A stretch of 64,000 nt of DNA from Dipylidium caninum (lineage: Eukaryota; Platyhelminthes; Cestoda; Cyclophyllidea; Dipylidiidae), in the NCBI GenBank assembly GCA_017562135.1, contig QEYB01000926.1, positions 496,001 to 560,000 on the forward strand, read 5' to 3'. Below the pieces are notes generated by a model. The model saw only the letters and a program-made list of their open reading frames with translations, had not been told where the DNA came from and did not search any database. Shown here one piece after another: positions 1-15,000 of the stretch. The translations under genes were made by a program, and so were the position numbers. Each line of letters opens with the position of its first letter. The stretch's first letter is position 1.

Positions 1-3000
1 GGCCGCCACCGACAGTCCCCAGGAGGGCGCGGTGGACGGAAGACAGAGGAAGATAACCGTTTAGTGGTGCTTCTACTCAATCGAGTCGTCAGATTGAGGG
101 AGGCGGTGGCGGTGGGAATGGGCAAAGAAGGCATTTCTTTCGATCGAAATGATATTCATCTGTTACTTATTTGCCTTGCATCTGAAAACACCAGCCTCGC
201 AAATCTTTCCGCCGCACTGCTGCACCCCTCCGCGCCGACTCCCGACCACCAACAGCAGGGAAGAGGGACGCGAAGCGCGAGGGTGGTGGAGTTGGATGTA
301 GGGGCTTGGAGGCAAATGATTTATCAGTGGGAGGACCGCTTCGGCAGAGCGGAAGTACATTTTGGTTACATGCCCCAAAAGATAACTGCCGATGCCTTAA
401 TTCATGTCCAAACCTTGCCAACTTTCCTGGGTGAGGCTCGGCCAGACTGCCAATGCTGCTCCATTCCCTCTTCCACCTCCTCAACGATGGCCTCATTCCT
501 CCCCTCGGAAGGCCAGAATTTAGCTTTCCGGTGGCACGTCTTCACGTCCACTTCGACCTGCTGGACCTCGGACACGTGGCGCCGGCGGCGGGGCGGAAGG
601 AGTTGAGGCACTCCGATTCTCTAGCCCATTATGCGCCGCGGATCTGACTTATCATGCTAATTAGGTCGTAAGTTGTGGTCACGTCCGCCTCATCCTTCCC
701 ACTGGCAGACAGGGATGCCGATGGACTTGCCTATCACATGACACGATTACGTGGCCTTCCGGGGAGGAGTCGAGGCTATATCCAGCTTATCACGCTTTTC
801 AGGCGACTCGGACGGCTCGGAGTATGATCCCGGCAAGGCGGACGTGGACGAGGCGGGGATGAGCGCGAAACGCCTGGTTCGACGAATCCGTCGACACTTG
901 AATTATCTGGATAAACACTGGGCCGAGTTGAATTGCTCCATGACGGCTTTTAGGCAACAACTGGACAAAGCCTTTCAGGTTTAGGCGGTGGGACACTTGT
1001 TGAGAAGCACCTCCTTTGTGGGGATGAGTAAAAATAATAGCAATTTTCGTGTAGAAATTAACCGTCTTCGAGAGGGTTTTGGACGATGCGGAGCGCGAAT
1101 TGGAGGCGGCGCAAAAACTACTCCTCTCCAACGACCCCGCCGCCTATTCCACCGACGAGCAAACATTACAGGTAAATTTGGTAAGAACTTCCCTCCTCCT
1201 CGTCAAACCGATGCTAGTGGGTTCCCCGCCGCCGTTACTCTCGCCATTCCTGAGGAGATGGCGACTGTGCGAGGAGGCGCTGTCCGCTTGGAGGCGAAAG
1301 CGTATCTTCCTCGTCCACCCTACCGCGACATTGCCAGTCCTCGGACGCGACAGGCGGTCGGAGAGAGCGGGCGGTTCATGAGATTTTCAGGACCTTAGGC
1401 TAATTGCATAGTTAAACAGGTTTTCCCTTTATCCTTCGCCTTGCAGATGCTCTGGGACATGTGCGCCTCCATAACTCACGCAATCGCAGGTCTGGACGGT
1501 CAGGCCTTGTGTCTCAGCAACGACGGCACCATCATCTCCCACGTCCTCATCTCTCGTCTCGACGGACTCAAAATCGGGTGAGTCTCTTGATCAGAAGGGT
1601 CCCCTTCCACCGTGCTCAACACCCACTTCACTTCCTCTCGCCTCTTGACGAGATGATCCACACTCCCGTCCAGCGTTTTGCAGACATCTCCAGAAGTTCA
1701 GGCGAGGCCAACACCATCGCTTCCCGGTTATGCGTTATTCCTGGCTGCCAGACAGCCATTCTTACTTTCGCCCCCCAATCGACGCAGTACGGGTCGCCTC
1801 GCCCCGCCCTCGCCACCCACCCCCGTCGCCTCCGTTGCGTCAGACGCAAGCGCGACACTCGTGTTTTTGCCCACATTTAAACGTCGCAACGTGGATGGTT
1901 TTTATGCCCATTTCTTTTGTTCAAGCTTCTTGAAATAATCCTTCTGCGATCACGAGTGCTGGCAAACTTTCGACCGCGATGGTGGGAAACTCCAACCACA
2001 CGCGGAGGTGATCGGTTGGCAACTGGGGGAGGAAGGAGGAGCAAATGGAGCGATGCGTGCCGTCTATAAGCGTCCAACAGTCCAGATAACCGTCCGGCCT
2101 CTCTAGTGCCTCTTTTTGAGAGCCCAAACCCTCGGTGACTGACTCGGTGAATTTGGTCTGCGCCATTTCCATCTCCTCAGCCTCTGTTTCTCATTTGGGT
2201 GGGAAATTTAGTGAACACTAGGCTTAGCGGTGAGAACGTCTCGATTCCACATCGACTGGGCGTGTATGCGACCTGTTCAACGCCTCGGTCAGGCTTTCAG
2301 CGTCCTGCTACCCTTCAAAAGCAATGTGAAATGCGAGATGGTTAATTAGCCCTCCCCATACACGAAAAATTCAGTCGATTAGACGTTTCTAACTTTTTTC
2401 ACATACTACTTATAACGCTGTCAGGGTATAAATTGGGTCTTTTGCAGATTGGAGCGTCTAAGATCGGAGACAACTGAGGGGATGAACCGTTCACCCTCAG
2501 TGAATGGCGCCACCTCCATCTCCTCGCCTGCCATTGTGCCGACCTTCCAACGGAGTCTACGCTCCCCTCCCCAGCACGAATTAAATCCCGATCGAGAGGA
2601 CTCGCTGACTTCGGCCAACAGTGCCAATGCTCCCATCCCCCGGCCGAGAAGTCCCTCTGAGTGCTGGTTGCAAGCCTTCAAAACCGGTAATTTTATTCTT
2701 GCCTCTAACCTTTCCCTTTTGCCTCACTGACTCGCGGAAAACAAGGGTTTCTGGACTCCTACCACTCCGCTCGAAGATGGGAGTTTTCCCTTCCCCCCTC
2801 AACTCCGTTTGAGTGACCTGATCATTGGCATTTGGGGATGAGGCAATACCACCACCTCATTTCCCCCCTAACTTTATTGCCCTGCCAGCTCTAGGAGGAA
2901 GGAGGAGAAGGCGGTGAGACGCCGGCTCTCGTGATGTCGCTCTGACCTTATCAAGTCGTGCCAGCTGGGGCACGGGATGAGGAGGAGGCGGTGGAGGAGG

Positions 3001-6000
3001 AGGCGGAGGGTGTGTTAACCCTAGTAACGATGGTCCCCATCTGGTAATTTAGGCAGGCAGTTGATCTCCTCCCCCTCCTGCCCCCGAAAACGCGCTCTCC
3101 GCTCCCCACACAAGGAGGGCTAATGTATCACTTGCCTTGCAGTCGCCTATCCGTGGGAACGCTGTCTCCTTCCGTCCGGAAACCAAGTCCCCTACTACAA
3201 GAAGTGAGTAGACTTTGAACATATTCGCCTTCCTCGCCCTCGTCCCGCACCTCCGACTTGAAAAGGCGTCGGCAACACTTTCTTTGCTATCCTTTCAGCC
3301 ATGCAACGCAGGAAACGCAATGGGATCATCCCAGCATGATTGAACTCCTCCAGCGGATGGATGAATGCAATGCCATTCGATTTGCCGCGTACAGAACTGC
3401 CTCGAAGATTCGTCAACTTCAATTGAAGTTGTTCTGTAAGTCTCGTCTGCCTTAAAAACCACTGCCCTACAGTCGGATCTGTCGCCATGCAGAGAAAATG
3501 AGATGCAAAAATCTCCTCCGCTTTGCTCGCCTCAGGGGTTTTAGCCTCCCTCAGGCCCCAGAACCGCACATCTGTGCTGGCCCAGATTATCTCCGCTCCG
3601 AACTCCAAAAGTCGTCTTCATCCCCCTCATCTCCTCATTTATTAATCATCCTTTCTGCGTAGTCACGCATGTCGCCACGACTCGGTGCTTCTTCGCGAGA
3701 AGTGGCGGCGATCGAGGCGGAGGCGCAGGGGCGTGGGGGGGCAGGGGGCGGGAGCGACGAACTTTACTGGCCTATCATAATCCACTCCAGCCACTCAGTT
3801 CGACAAGCTATCACCGAGTGAAGGATCAAACTCGTAAAACATCGCCCCAAACTGTTCTACCGCCCAAATCTCCCAGCCTCATTTCACCGACCGCCGACCT
3901 TAATGTCTCAGCGCCTGGTGACGACTAGTCAAGTTTTTACTTGCTGCGCTAAGTAGAAAATTGCGTTTATAGGGGAAATTGTCGAGTGAAACCGTTCTCC
4001 GTTCCATCGCACACACATACACACACACACACACACGCAAGGCGGCATCTTATGCTGGAAACTATGAAACGGGAGGAACTTTTCCATACATCCAATTTGC
4101 ATCCGTGACTGTCTACCGAGTCAGCTGCGCATTTTTGAAAAAAAAAAACATTCAAAGTCTTTTATACTATCCTTTTGACTACCGTATTTCATTTTATCGT
4201 AAAAATAATTCATAATTCCACAGAAGGTAATAGTCGGTCGGAGAAATGTCGAGCGAATATGGAGGGCGTGATAAAATTTCCTATTTCCAAGAAATTATTT
4301 AATTTGTCAACTGAAAGTCGAGTTTTCAGCGTTGGCATGAAGTAACTTAGGGCCTCACCGACTTAGCGATGATGGTTACTTTTTCTCAGTCCTTAATCGT
4401 CCGCAGATGTTTTAACACAATCGTTTGAATGACTGAATTCGTATTTAGTTGAGACCCAAGTTTACGAATAAGTTCCGTGTGGGGCGGGTGGAGCGGACTC
4501 CGCAGTTGTCTTTCTCCATTCCTCTTCATCAACATGGGCCAGTGGCCTTCCTCGAGACTCCTTGACGATACTCAAGTCGGCAGTAGGAGATTTTTGGAAC
4601 CACTTTTGGCCACTTTTCTCATTAACCAATCCATCTCCGAATGCTTCATCTCTGTTTACTGCAGCTCGTTGAGCTGCGCTTTGATTTGGCTTGAACTCGT
4701 ACCAGAAAAATAAATGTAAATCGCGTTTGCTTTCCATCTGGTTTCTGCGAAAAAAGAAATGTGCATAGGAAAATATTTTATGAAGTGAGTAAGAAAAATA
4801 CCTTTCAAATTTACAGATAAAAATGTCGAGCGCACGTTACAATGTGTCTCTCAGTCGCAACTGAACAGAAACTGAACCGAGACGTCCGTTTCATAGTTTC
4901 CAACCTTGATTTTTCGTCTCCTCACCTGAATATTTCTCTATCAAGACTGGAGAGGGCACAGGGGACGCAGAGGAACGCAGGAGGCGTGATTGACCGAGAT
5001 ACTAACATTACACCATGAACCTCCGCTTCATTACACACGTCCGAATGGGATGAGCGTGTTTTGTTTGATTTTGTTTTTTTGCTTTATTCCTCAAATCGTG
5101 ATTGGCTCAGGGTTAGAGGAGATCCAGCCTGCGGTGATGTTTTCGTCTCGTCGTGAAAGGTGGGAAGATCAATGGGCTAAAGCTCGGGGAAGGAGGTGAA
5201 CCGATGGCTGAAAACCATCGGGCACGAAGCTCCCCCTCTCGCTGCGCCTCATCACCCGACAACTGAGTCGAGCCATCCGGTCACTCATCGTTTGATGTCT
5301 CATCACGACTAAGTCGTCCTGACCTGCAGTTCTGACAAGATCTATCCCCGTCTAGGACGCCCGTCCTCTTCACGCACCCGTCGCACCCGTTTTGCGGCAG
5401 CTGAGGACAAAAAAGCCTCACACTTGCTGTGCCCATCACCCAGTGCACCCGGACATTTGCTCGCATTAGCGGATTTTGCCCCTCTTCGCGATCCCAGGGC
5501 TCAGGTCATGGGACAATCACCTCCTTTACAGTCCACGTGACCCACAGATCAGAGCCCGCCCATGCCTTATTAACTCGTAATTGGCTTGCTCCCCTCGTCA
5601 CACCGCCAGGACCGGACGTTCGGCGTCCACTCGTCTGTGATAGCCCGCCGTCGACACTTCGGATACCGGTTTCGACTGACGGATTGAGATTTGGCTGCTC
5701 CATGTGTTTCGACACTTCACTCGGTGGTTAGACCCCCAGTTTTGGCTCTTGTGACACTTTTTTTGTCTTCCAGTTGACCGGATCCCCTTGAATCTCGCCA
5801 CGGAGACATTCGCTCGTCACGGGCTCTCCTCCCCCCTTTGCAGCGAGGGCTGCGACGGTCGAGTCATGGACGTGGCGCAGATGGTGAATTGCCTCACCAC
5901 CCTCTACTGCCGTGTCTGGGACGCGTTGGCCAGTCAACCGGATGTTGTTAAGACCGCAGATCCCAATGCGGTGACGAGGAGTGGCACGTCGATTCAACAG

Positions 6001-9000
6001 ACTCCCTCCAAATCGGGCACGGCGGAGTCTACACCCATCGGGGCTAACAGTCGACAGAGTGTGAGTTGCCAAAGCACCCATTTCCTTCCCCCGCCTCCCC
6101 GGCTTCCTCCGCTTCCCCATTCCAGCGGTTCTTCACCGCCGCTCCGCGCATTGCTAGGATTCGGTCCTGTCTAGTCCGAACTCGTTGTGATATTCTTCTC
6201 TAACTGAGTGACGATGGAGGTTCAACAAACCTAAATAAGACAGAATTTCCATCGTAAAAGAAGGAGTGGAGGATAGGAAGGGCGAAGGAAACACCCTTAC
6301 GTCGCCTCCTCACCCGATGGGAATTCTGTCTCCGCCTCCGCCTTCTCTTCGACTTACTCCGACTCCGACTCCTCCGCCTCTTCCTTCGCTTCCTCGCCCT
6401 CCTGCGCCCCCTCCAACTTCTCCTTGGCCTCTTTCTCCCCCTCCTCTTCTTCCTCCAACTCCTGCGCCTACTCCGAGTCCTGAGCGTCAGCCTCCCTACC
6501 GCTACCATCTTAGCCTCAGCTCCATTTCACTGCTGTTCGGCCACACACACACACACGTCTAGGCTTATCGCCACTTATCATTATCTTCACGACAGTAGGG
6601 AGAAAGTTATTTTTTCTCAGAAGAGCTTCGACTTGATCGATTCGATATATTCTCTCCCTCCACCAATGGCCTTATTCTAGAGCCCACTTTTAAGGCGAAC
6701 GACGACAGGGCGACCGCTCTCGGAGGGCACGATTTCGCCTCTCCATCGGCATGGGTAGTGACGAATCGCCTGAAGACTTCCGAGACCCGACTGCTTGACA
6801 TTGAAGGGATTGGGACTCGGACTAGTTTGAGTCACTAAACCGGAGCAAGGCGGCAGCGGAAAAGATGTCTTTAAGGGAAGGAAAGTGTTGTGTTGATGGA
6901 ATCGCTGTTGCCTGTGGACCGTCCTTTTCGTCCACGAGCTAATCTCCTTCAGCTCGCAGCGTCGCCCCCTTGACTGATGTGTTTCCGCCGTCAAAGAAGT
7001 TCGCCCCACCGAGACACCTTCAAATTACCGAGGGAATCGAGATTACTGCCATTTCCTCGCCCTCTTTCCCCTCCAGCGCCCCCCTCCGGGGGAAGGACGA
7101 AGGGACTGTGGAGGGGACGAATACGTCAATGTCTAACCCGCGCCTCTCTCCGTCCCCCCGCCCCCCTAACCCCCGCTCACCCCCACGTAGCTGCTGTCCA
7201 GAGGCAATTGGAAACGGCCATGGGGCAATTAAGCGACGTAACATCGAGGCTTCGGTGAATCACTTGTCTGATTTCAATACTAAAAATACATCCCACCGCC
7301 CTCTGCCCCGCCCGCCCCGTCCCTCCTCTTTCCTTCCTCCTTGCGAGATGGTTGTTTTACTTCCCTTTTACGTATTTTTTTCCTGGTGCTTGGGTTGCAG
7401 TTCTGAGGGTGAAGAAGGTCAAGAAACGGTGGCAAAGTACGCCTTTACAATTGGCTGTGGCCCTCTTCCTCCCCCACCGCCATCTCTCTTCATTTTTCAT
7501 CTTTCCTCCCCCCCCCGATCCCGGGAGTTTACTTAGAGTTTTCGCATTTTCCCCTCTCCACAGCTTACTTCAACACCTTTCCTTCCATCGGGCGTGAAGG
7601 CTGCCAATCCCCGGCCTCGACTGTGGAGGAAGGCGGTGGTGAGGGGGGGGGGAGACAATGTTAGCACAATTCTGGACCTTTTGGCATTATTTTTTTCTTC
7701 ACACAGTCAATAAACGGTACTGCAACGAATTCGGAGACTCGTTCAAAGTCTAAACGGACGCCAGGCCATCTTAGCGCGATTAGATGCATGAGCGGGGTCC
7801 TCTGCGCCACGAACAATAAGCATAGCCGCGGCGACGAGGACGTCGAGAAGGGAGCGAGCGATGAACGTCGGCGTCAGCGACCACTAACGCCGCCAACGGA
7901 CACTAGTCCAACCGATAAGACCGACGTGTCGAGGGAGATCGGCTCTCCCGATGGTCAGACGGCGTCCTCCTTCTCTCGGGTGGAGAAATTACAGACACAA
8001 CTTACACTTTCCGACGGTCGAGAATTTGTCCTCCCCACGTGTGTGGACTTGGCGCTCAACCTCATTCTCAACTCCTTCGATAGGTGAGTCCTGTCTGGTT
8101 AATTTACTGACTGAATGACTCCACTCCTACTTGGCATTGGACCAGAGGTTCGGTAAAAAGCTGCACACTACGGGGGGGGGCACCGGGGCGGGGACTAGTT
8201 GATGCTTGACGCATTGTCGACGAGTGGCTCACCATTCCACACCTGTCGGAGTCCATTGGCCACCAAAGCCACACAAATTGGTTAAAATCGGGAATTTCTG
8301 TCCCAGACCTCTGCCCTCCGGCCTCCTCGTCCCTCCTACACGATCTTTTCCAGTCCCCCACCACCGCCACCCCCAAACTCGTATGGGCTTTCACCCACAC
8401 GATCTGGTCGTGTGCCGCAGCCGTAGAGTCGTATAATCTAAGAAGTCGAGCCTCAGAGTCGGGCGGTGGACACAGAAAGGAGAATTCTCTTATTCACCCA
8501 TTCCCTCGCTTCTGTGGTAAATTATGCAGACGTGCATAAGTCTTTAGCCTTCCCCCACTACCACCCCACAGCGCCCCCCCATTCTTCGTCCCTCACGATA
8601 CCGCGAACAAGGCCGTATACATTTTCTTCTCAGGTGTATTCCACCTCGTTGTTGGGGATCTCGGCCTAAGAGGTGGGAAAGGTGAGCGGGAACAGCTCTT
8701 CTCGCATAACAACTCTACACGTGGAGCAGTGGAAGACAAATTTTTGCGTGCGAGGAGGGTGTTGAATGCAGAAGTCGGGGGCTTTCGAGAAGTTCCGTGT
8801 TTCACTTGTCACAACGCGTGAGTAACTGAGGAAAGGATGCACTTGTGTGAGATGAAATGTCGGTACAGGCGAAGAATTGGCGAGGAATAGAAGCCGGAGT
8901 GGAGCGGTTTGGGGAGGGTTTGATTCGAAGGGTGGAAATGAAGCTGCTCGAGTTTGATGTGGTTTAGGCCAAAACTTGTCAGACAATGTGCCTGGCCATC

Positions 9001-12000
9001 AGAGAATCAAACTAAGAGGTATTTTTCGACCGTCCCTCCCTTAGTTCTCGTTCCCAGCTCCTTCTACGCTCCCCCCTTTTTATAATTCCTCCAACCTTTC
9101 TGGTCATTTAAAGGCTCAACTGTCATCCACCTCATCCTACGTATAAAGTGGATATTTCAACGGACTGTCTTTTTCCTTCCAGCGCTCGCAATGGAACTGT
9201 GCGGGTCCTCTCCTTCAAGGTCACCATCTACTTACTCCTCAACGCCTCTTTAGATGAAAAGTACCAATGTAAGTTGGCGTCTGCCTCGACTTCTCTTCCT
9301 GTAATTTTGTCTTGAGGCATTAGAGAGGGCGTCCAGACAATGTGGGTTCACTCCTTTCCGCCTTCCGCCAGACCCTCTTCTGTTTGTCACCTCGCTAGAA
9401 ATGATAACAGAGTGGGGGCAGATGGGACGGTTTCACTCCGTGGCTGACTTGGGCGACACAAGCCATCGGCCGCAGTTCGTCGGGGTGAAGAGGTGATCGT
9501 CGTCCACGGCGGCGCTTCTACGTTCATCTTCACCACCTTCGGCTGCAGTCGCGGTCATCAGAAATAACTTTACAAGACACCGGGAGTCGGCGATGAGGCC
9601 GCATAGGTGGGAGGGGTGGGGAGAGTATTAGAGGGGAAGGGGGAGAAAAAGAGGTGGGAAGAAGGAGGGGAAACTTCGAGTATACGCATGAACTCATCAG
9701 GCTTAGTTTTCCTCCAAAGCATCGGCAGAGACTGCTTCCGGGAATAACGGGGAGAGGGGAAAGAGGAAAAAAGACAGCCTTGCTTGTTCGTGTACCTCTC
9801 CCCTTGGGAGGAGAGGTGGGCGATGGATAAAGCAATTTACACGACCGCCGTTCTCGGTTTTCTCCCGGGCAATTATGCTGAGGCGGTGGGTATTCGGGGG
9901 TTTTGGAGGTGGCCACTCCTCCCGCAAGACTGTCTCCGCCCTCCTACGCCTCACCTTGACTTGTTGACTCCACTTAGAGGGCGCCGAAGAAGGAGAGAAT
10001 GAGGGCGAGGTGGAGGAGGAGGAAGAGGGTGGCTGTGGGTAATGGGAAGGTGGATACGTGCAGGTACCGTCATTCGATTAATTGCCTCCCCTTTCACCAG
10101 ATTTATTCAGCCTGGTGGCCGATCGCGACAACAAGATTAACGACTCCCGTCTCTGGCTCTTGGTGTATGAGATAATGCAACTGCCCCGACAATTGGGCGA
10201 ATCACAGGCCTCCACCTACACCAATACCAATCTCGATCCGAGTATTCTACTCTGCTTCAAAAAGGTGAGCTTCCGTCTTCCCTACGCCATCTGGCGATGG
10301 ATCCTCGAGGATCTTAGACCGCCTCCATTTGTTTTTTTCACCCTTCCTGGGCTCACTAGCTCATCATGACAACAGGTCTTCTCACTTTCACAATTAAGTG
10401 GAGAAAGGAGAATGGGAAGGCACGGGGCGGAGGGTGAAGCGAGAAAGATGTTATTCGTTGGCCTTGACACTCCCGCCATTGCCCAGATGTCATGCGTGGG
10501 CACGCATTGTCACGCTCATTGAGACGTAGGGAGAAATGAGAGCACAGTATGGTGTTTGTCTATCCTTACAGAACCTGAAGACAAAGGGACACGACCATGG
10601 TTCCGTCAGTATAATGCGCGCCGCATCATTGGACAGTCAAATCTCCGTGACCTCGCCGCCAGACGAGAGTGAATTACTCCCCTCAGTCGGTTTAGACCGA
10701 TTCTATGAGTGGTTAAAGATGGAGCCATCGATAATTGCCTGGTTGTCGGCTTTGCACCGCTTGATTGCAGGTGAAAAACTCGTTCATCAGGTCCGCTGCA
10801 CCGTCTGCCAGGCCTGTCCAATCACAGGCCTGAGGTGAGTCATCGTCTGCGCCTCTTGCGATTGGCTGCTACGCCTAGGTTTTCTTTTGGCATGTCTCCA
10901 TCTTTGTACGGGTCATCTCTAAGTCGTGCAACTCCTCGGGCCCGATCCATCCCTTCCAAGTTGAAGTCGAGGCGATTTCCCTCGAAAGGCTTCTGTTAAG
11001 GTCACTTTCAACGCCTCGGCGACGGCTACCTTAGCGTACCGCTACGGTAATGTTTCATTTATGTCTGTAGGTGACACACTCCCACATTATCTTGATTTTA
11101 CTTCAGTCTCCCCCAAACTGAATCACCAGCGAAATGCGCCACGGCAGTAAAACAAAAACGCGTCGCCCTGTCACGCAGGTGTGTAAGGACTGCAACTCTA
11201 AAAGGGCGGTTTTAATAAGTTGGTGTTCTTTTTTTTAAATTTTTGACGAACTCACAGTTCTCTCCGCTAGCCGCCTTACTGATTAGTTCACGGAAATTCT
11301 AGCATGGTCGTCCTCCCGCCCTAAATTCACAATTCGGCCTCACCACAAACATTATTTAGGTGTTCAGCCGAAACGGGGAGATATTTTCGAGGCTATGAAG
11401 AATTAGACACCCCCTCTCCACTATCCGGTAATCCGTGGAGGGATGGAGCGGTGTTCTCGCTGCATGTTTAAAGTTTATTTCGAGAAATGATTGAAATCGC
11501 CGTAGTTGAAGAATCCGTCGGTCTGGAAGCCACCAATTAAGGGCTCCCACCCTCCAGAGTTTAGTTTCCGAATGTCCTTCCTTCATTTAGCCTAGCCGCT
11601 GGCTATTAGATTTGACGAAATCTAATACTCGGAAAGTCGTTCATTGTTGCGCTGCTGGGTCGCGGTGGCCTCACCACGAACGCCTTTCTCTCGCTGTCTC
11701 TTTCACGCATTTGGGCGTACTTAGAGATCATCTTAGATTTTATTTCGTGATCTGAAGGTGAATTTGTTAGTCTCGGCGTCATTTAGACGTCGAGTGGCCC
11801 CGTGTCCGCGTGAATCGGGGACTTTTTGTAACAACTCTCCCGCCTACCGGCCTTCCTCCTCAGCCCTTCTTATGCCTCATAAACCACTTTTTATGCGGGA
11901 TCAGTCGGTGGCCATGGACATGAGTGCCCACTTTTTGGTGCCCTAGATACCGTTGTTTACGATGCCTCAACTTCGATCTTTGCCAAACCTGCTTCCTCAT

Positions 12001-15000
12001 TGGTCGAATTGAGAAGAATCACAAGGTCACACATCCAATACAGGAGTACACTACGACGGTAAGTCATTTTTTAAAACGAAAGCGACAGCAACGCGCACAT
12101 TGCTACTGAAATCGTCTACCTATTGTCGAAATGTTCATAAAACCGCGTGAATGCGTCTACCTCCCGAAAAAAGAGGGATAGACTGGAGGAGGAGGTGGTG
12201 GGGAGGCAGTCTGGCATTCACTCTCCGAAAAAAAGACCATCACGTCATCAATTTTCTCCGGGGAGACTATTTTCCCGTTAAAGAATAAAGATACACATAA
12301 GATTTATTGTGTCTTTCAGCTTCAACGCAGCGATAGTCTACGGGACTTCAGTCGTGTGGTAAGAAATCGCTTCAAATCGAAGGGAAAATTTCGTCAAAGC
12401 TCCCTCAATACTGACGATAAACAGTCCTTTAAGGCGGCATCCGCTGGCAAATCCCTGGGTCGCGGCACTCCCACCCTCTTCGATCGGCAAGTTGACATTT
12501 AAACCTCACCTCTTCCCTCCTCCGCCCCCAACAGGACTCCTCCCGCCTTTTGTGGTGGTGAACTGGCGGAGGGTGGTCTTCTGTCCACAGGATGGCTCTG
12601 CCTTGTCGATGGTGCGGTCGTTCAGAAGAGGGAGAGGAGGGAGCTGGCGAGTGGGGGGGCGGCAAAGAGGGAGAGTTGGTGGGGTGTGTGGGCGTTGGGA
12701 GGCGTTTATTGCCCTGATAAATATTGCTGCCGAATAGACTCATCCCGTTGGTGTGGCTGCTCGCGTTTTTTTAACGCGGCACACAGGCCATGGGACGAAG
12801 AGTGGCCAGGAGTGGGGCAAGAGAACGGGGTGGTGGGTTAAACCGTCGACTGCCATTTTAACGGGCAGAAAGGTTCATGAGGCTGGAGGAAATGAAGAGA
12901 AAAATGCGTATTTTTATAGACGTCACATGTTTTGACACCGGTTGAAGAAAAAATTGGCTGGGTAGATAACGCTTAACCGGTGTTTAAATTGATGTGAATG
13001 TCGACTTACCCTCTCCCCCTTCCCCAGTTGCGCCCATTTTCACTTAACTCAGTTCACCTCATGACTGGCATTGCATTAATTTCATTTAACACTTCTCCTT
13101 CATTGATTTATTCGAAGAGAAGAAAAAATGTTTATCAGCATCATCAACATCTCCTTTACTCATCGTTTTACACTGTCTACGCCCTTCACCCTTTTCCACC
13201 TTCGACACCATCCTCGTACCCACCCCCCAACAACCCCCGCCTCGCTCACCCATCGCGCTCCACCGCCGCCAGACAGGTGTGTCTGGCGATTCGCACGCCT
13301 TCAAGTGGCGTTTGACCCACCAGACGCGCCAACCTGGAGAGAAACGGACGGAGGGTGGTGGAGAAACATCAGTAGGTGTTTGTGAGCGCGATTTTCGCCA
13401 TCAACCCCTCAACCACCGCCGTCACCACCACGACTGCCTTATTTCCCTCCTCCTTCGCCTTCGCTAATCTCCAGCATGCCAGTTTGGCTTACAGTCTGGT
13501 TTACAGAGTCGACCGCCCACTGGGGTGTTCATATGAAACCGGGATTTTTGGACAGCCAATCAGATTTTAGCCAGAATAATGTTCACTATAAATCCAACCT
13601 GTCGTTAGGTCTACCCAGTGAATCTTCCATGCAGGGAAGAGGTGACTTGGGAGTTGATAGACCACCTGTCTCAAGGCAATAACGATGTGATTTAGGAAAG
13701 AATAATCCAGCTTTTCTCCTTCTCTATTAATTTTTGGCTGTCATTCTCATATCCCCTGCACCATCCAACAACTCGAGACTGTCGATCGGACTATGTGTGA
13801 AGCCACCGTCAAAGTCCGTCTGTCCAACATTTTTTGCAGGCCGCCACGAGCCGTACCCGTTAGACAAAATTCCGTCGAGCTGCAGAATCCCACCTCGTCA
13901 CCAAGTGGTTGGAGGGCGAATCGACCCGCCTCTGTGGGTGACACGCGTAAGCGTCTGCCTCCGTCCGCAACGCCGGCCGGCGCCGTGGACGGCTCGAGTT
14001 CCCGATTGAACGCGAGGCTCCGTCGAGGCGGATCAGCGGACCAGGAGCATGAGTTGATTGCCCAGTACAGTCACTCGTTAAGGCGGCAAAATTGGCTCAC
14101 CTCGGTACGTTGATCCTAGAGGCGATTAATCAGACCCGGGGGTGGGCGGGCTTATTTGTGCGACACCCTGGTCAGGGAGTCTGATCGTGGTCTTGACAAG
14201 TGACAGATGGTATCCGGCTCTCTTCCTAACTCTCTTTCCCTCAAATAAAAAGGCTGCACTTAAGGCCTGAAATTTAGTTATAACGAGAACAAATTTGGTC
14301 GAGGAAGGTCAACCTCGCATTTTTGCAAATGGCCGGCCTAAGACCTCGTAGGGAAGAGACGGGGAAAGACGGCCCGACGGTGGAGTGGGTCCTGGTGTCC
14401 CTCGGCCGAATTCAGCCTTACTCTCTTCTCACCGGCCCCTGGTAGCGCTGGCCGCCTCCACCCCGTCCACTCGACGCCACGTCCACCTAATCTGACGGGG
14501 GGACTACGAGTGTAAAAATCCCACCGACGAGAGAGTGTCACAGCATTTCTCTAGCCCAAAACGGGCGTGATTTCATTGATTCAGCAAACCTTGTCAAAGG
14601 GAAGAAGGCGGGAACGTGGCGGAGGGCGGGGGAGGAGGTGGGTGGTGGGCGAGCGGGATGGAGCGGCACGGGCGTTGTCAGCACGATCGTGTTTGACAAG
14701 CGTTGTACTCGTTAGTCTTGTTTCCTGAGCCGCGGTTTCCAGACCTCCAAATTCACTCTTAAACTGTGAGGGGGGAGGGGATGGAGTTGTCAGAGTTGTT
14801 TAGACCAAACCGGGACAAGTGAAAACACGCCCCTGGGACGGTGTAGAGGGAGGGCGGAGCGGGCAATTGGGGAAATCAAATTACTCCGAGCGAGGGTTCG
14901 TAGAAAGTCCCAAACATAGCATATTTGAAGTATCCAGTTAATTACGTCCATGTAAAAGACATCTACTCCACTGAAGTGTGCCCGAGTCGACTTTTTTGTG

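Noticed and set aside
453..647. Open frame on plus near the left edge
   Set aside because: A gtgagg donor at 431, in the phase required by the exon at 803, places this stretch in an intron.
6200..6508. Arg/Ser-rich minus-strand open frame resembling an RS domain
   Set aside because: It is the complement of the CTCC low-complexity tract inside a dystrophin intron.
7191..7254. Possible dystrophin mini-exon ([18 protein letters not shown]) with cgtag acceptor and gtgaat donor
   Set aside because: Exons ending at 6060 and starting at 7707 already join in phase 0 and continue the known fold; this piece would need another incoming phase.
12359..12364. Strong gtaaga donor inside dystrophin exon 12320-12490
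   Set aside because: The downstream codons ([12 protein letters not shown]) continue the conserved dystrophin sequence, so the site is probably not the main donor.
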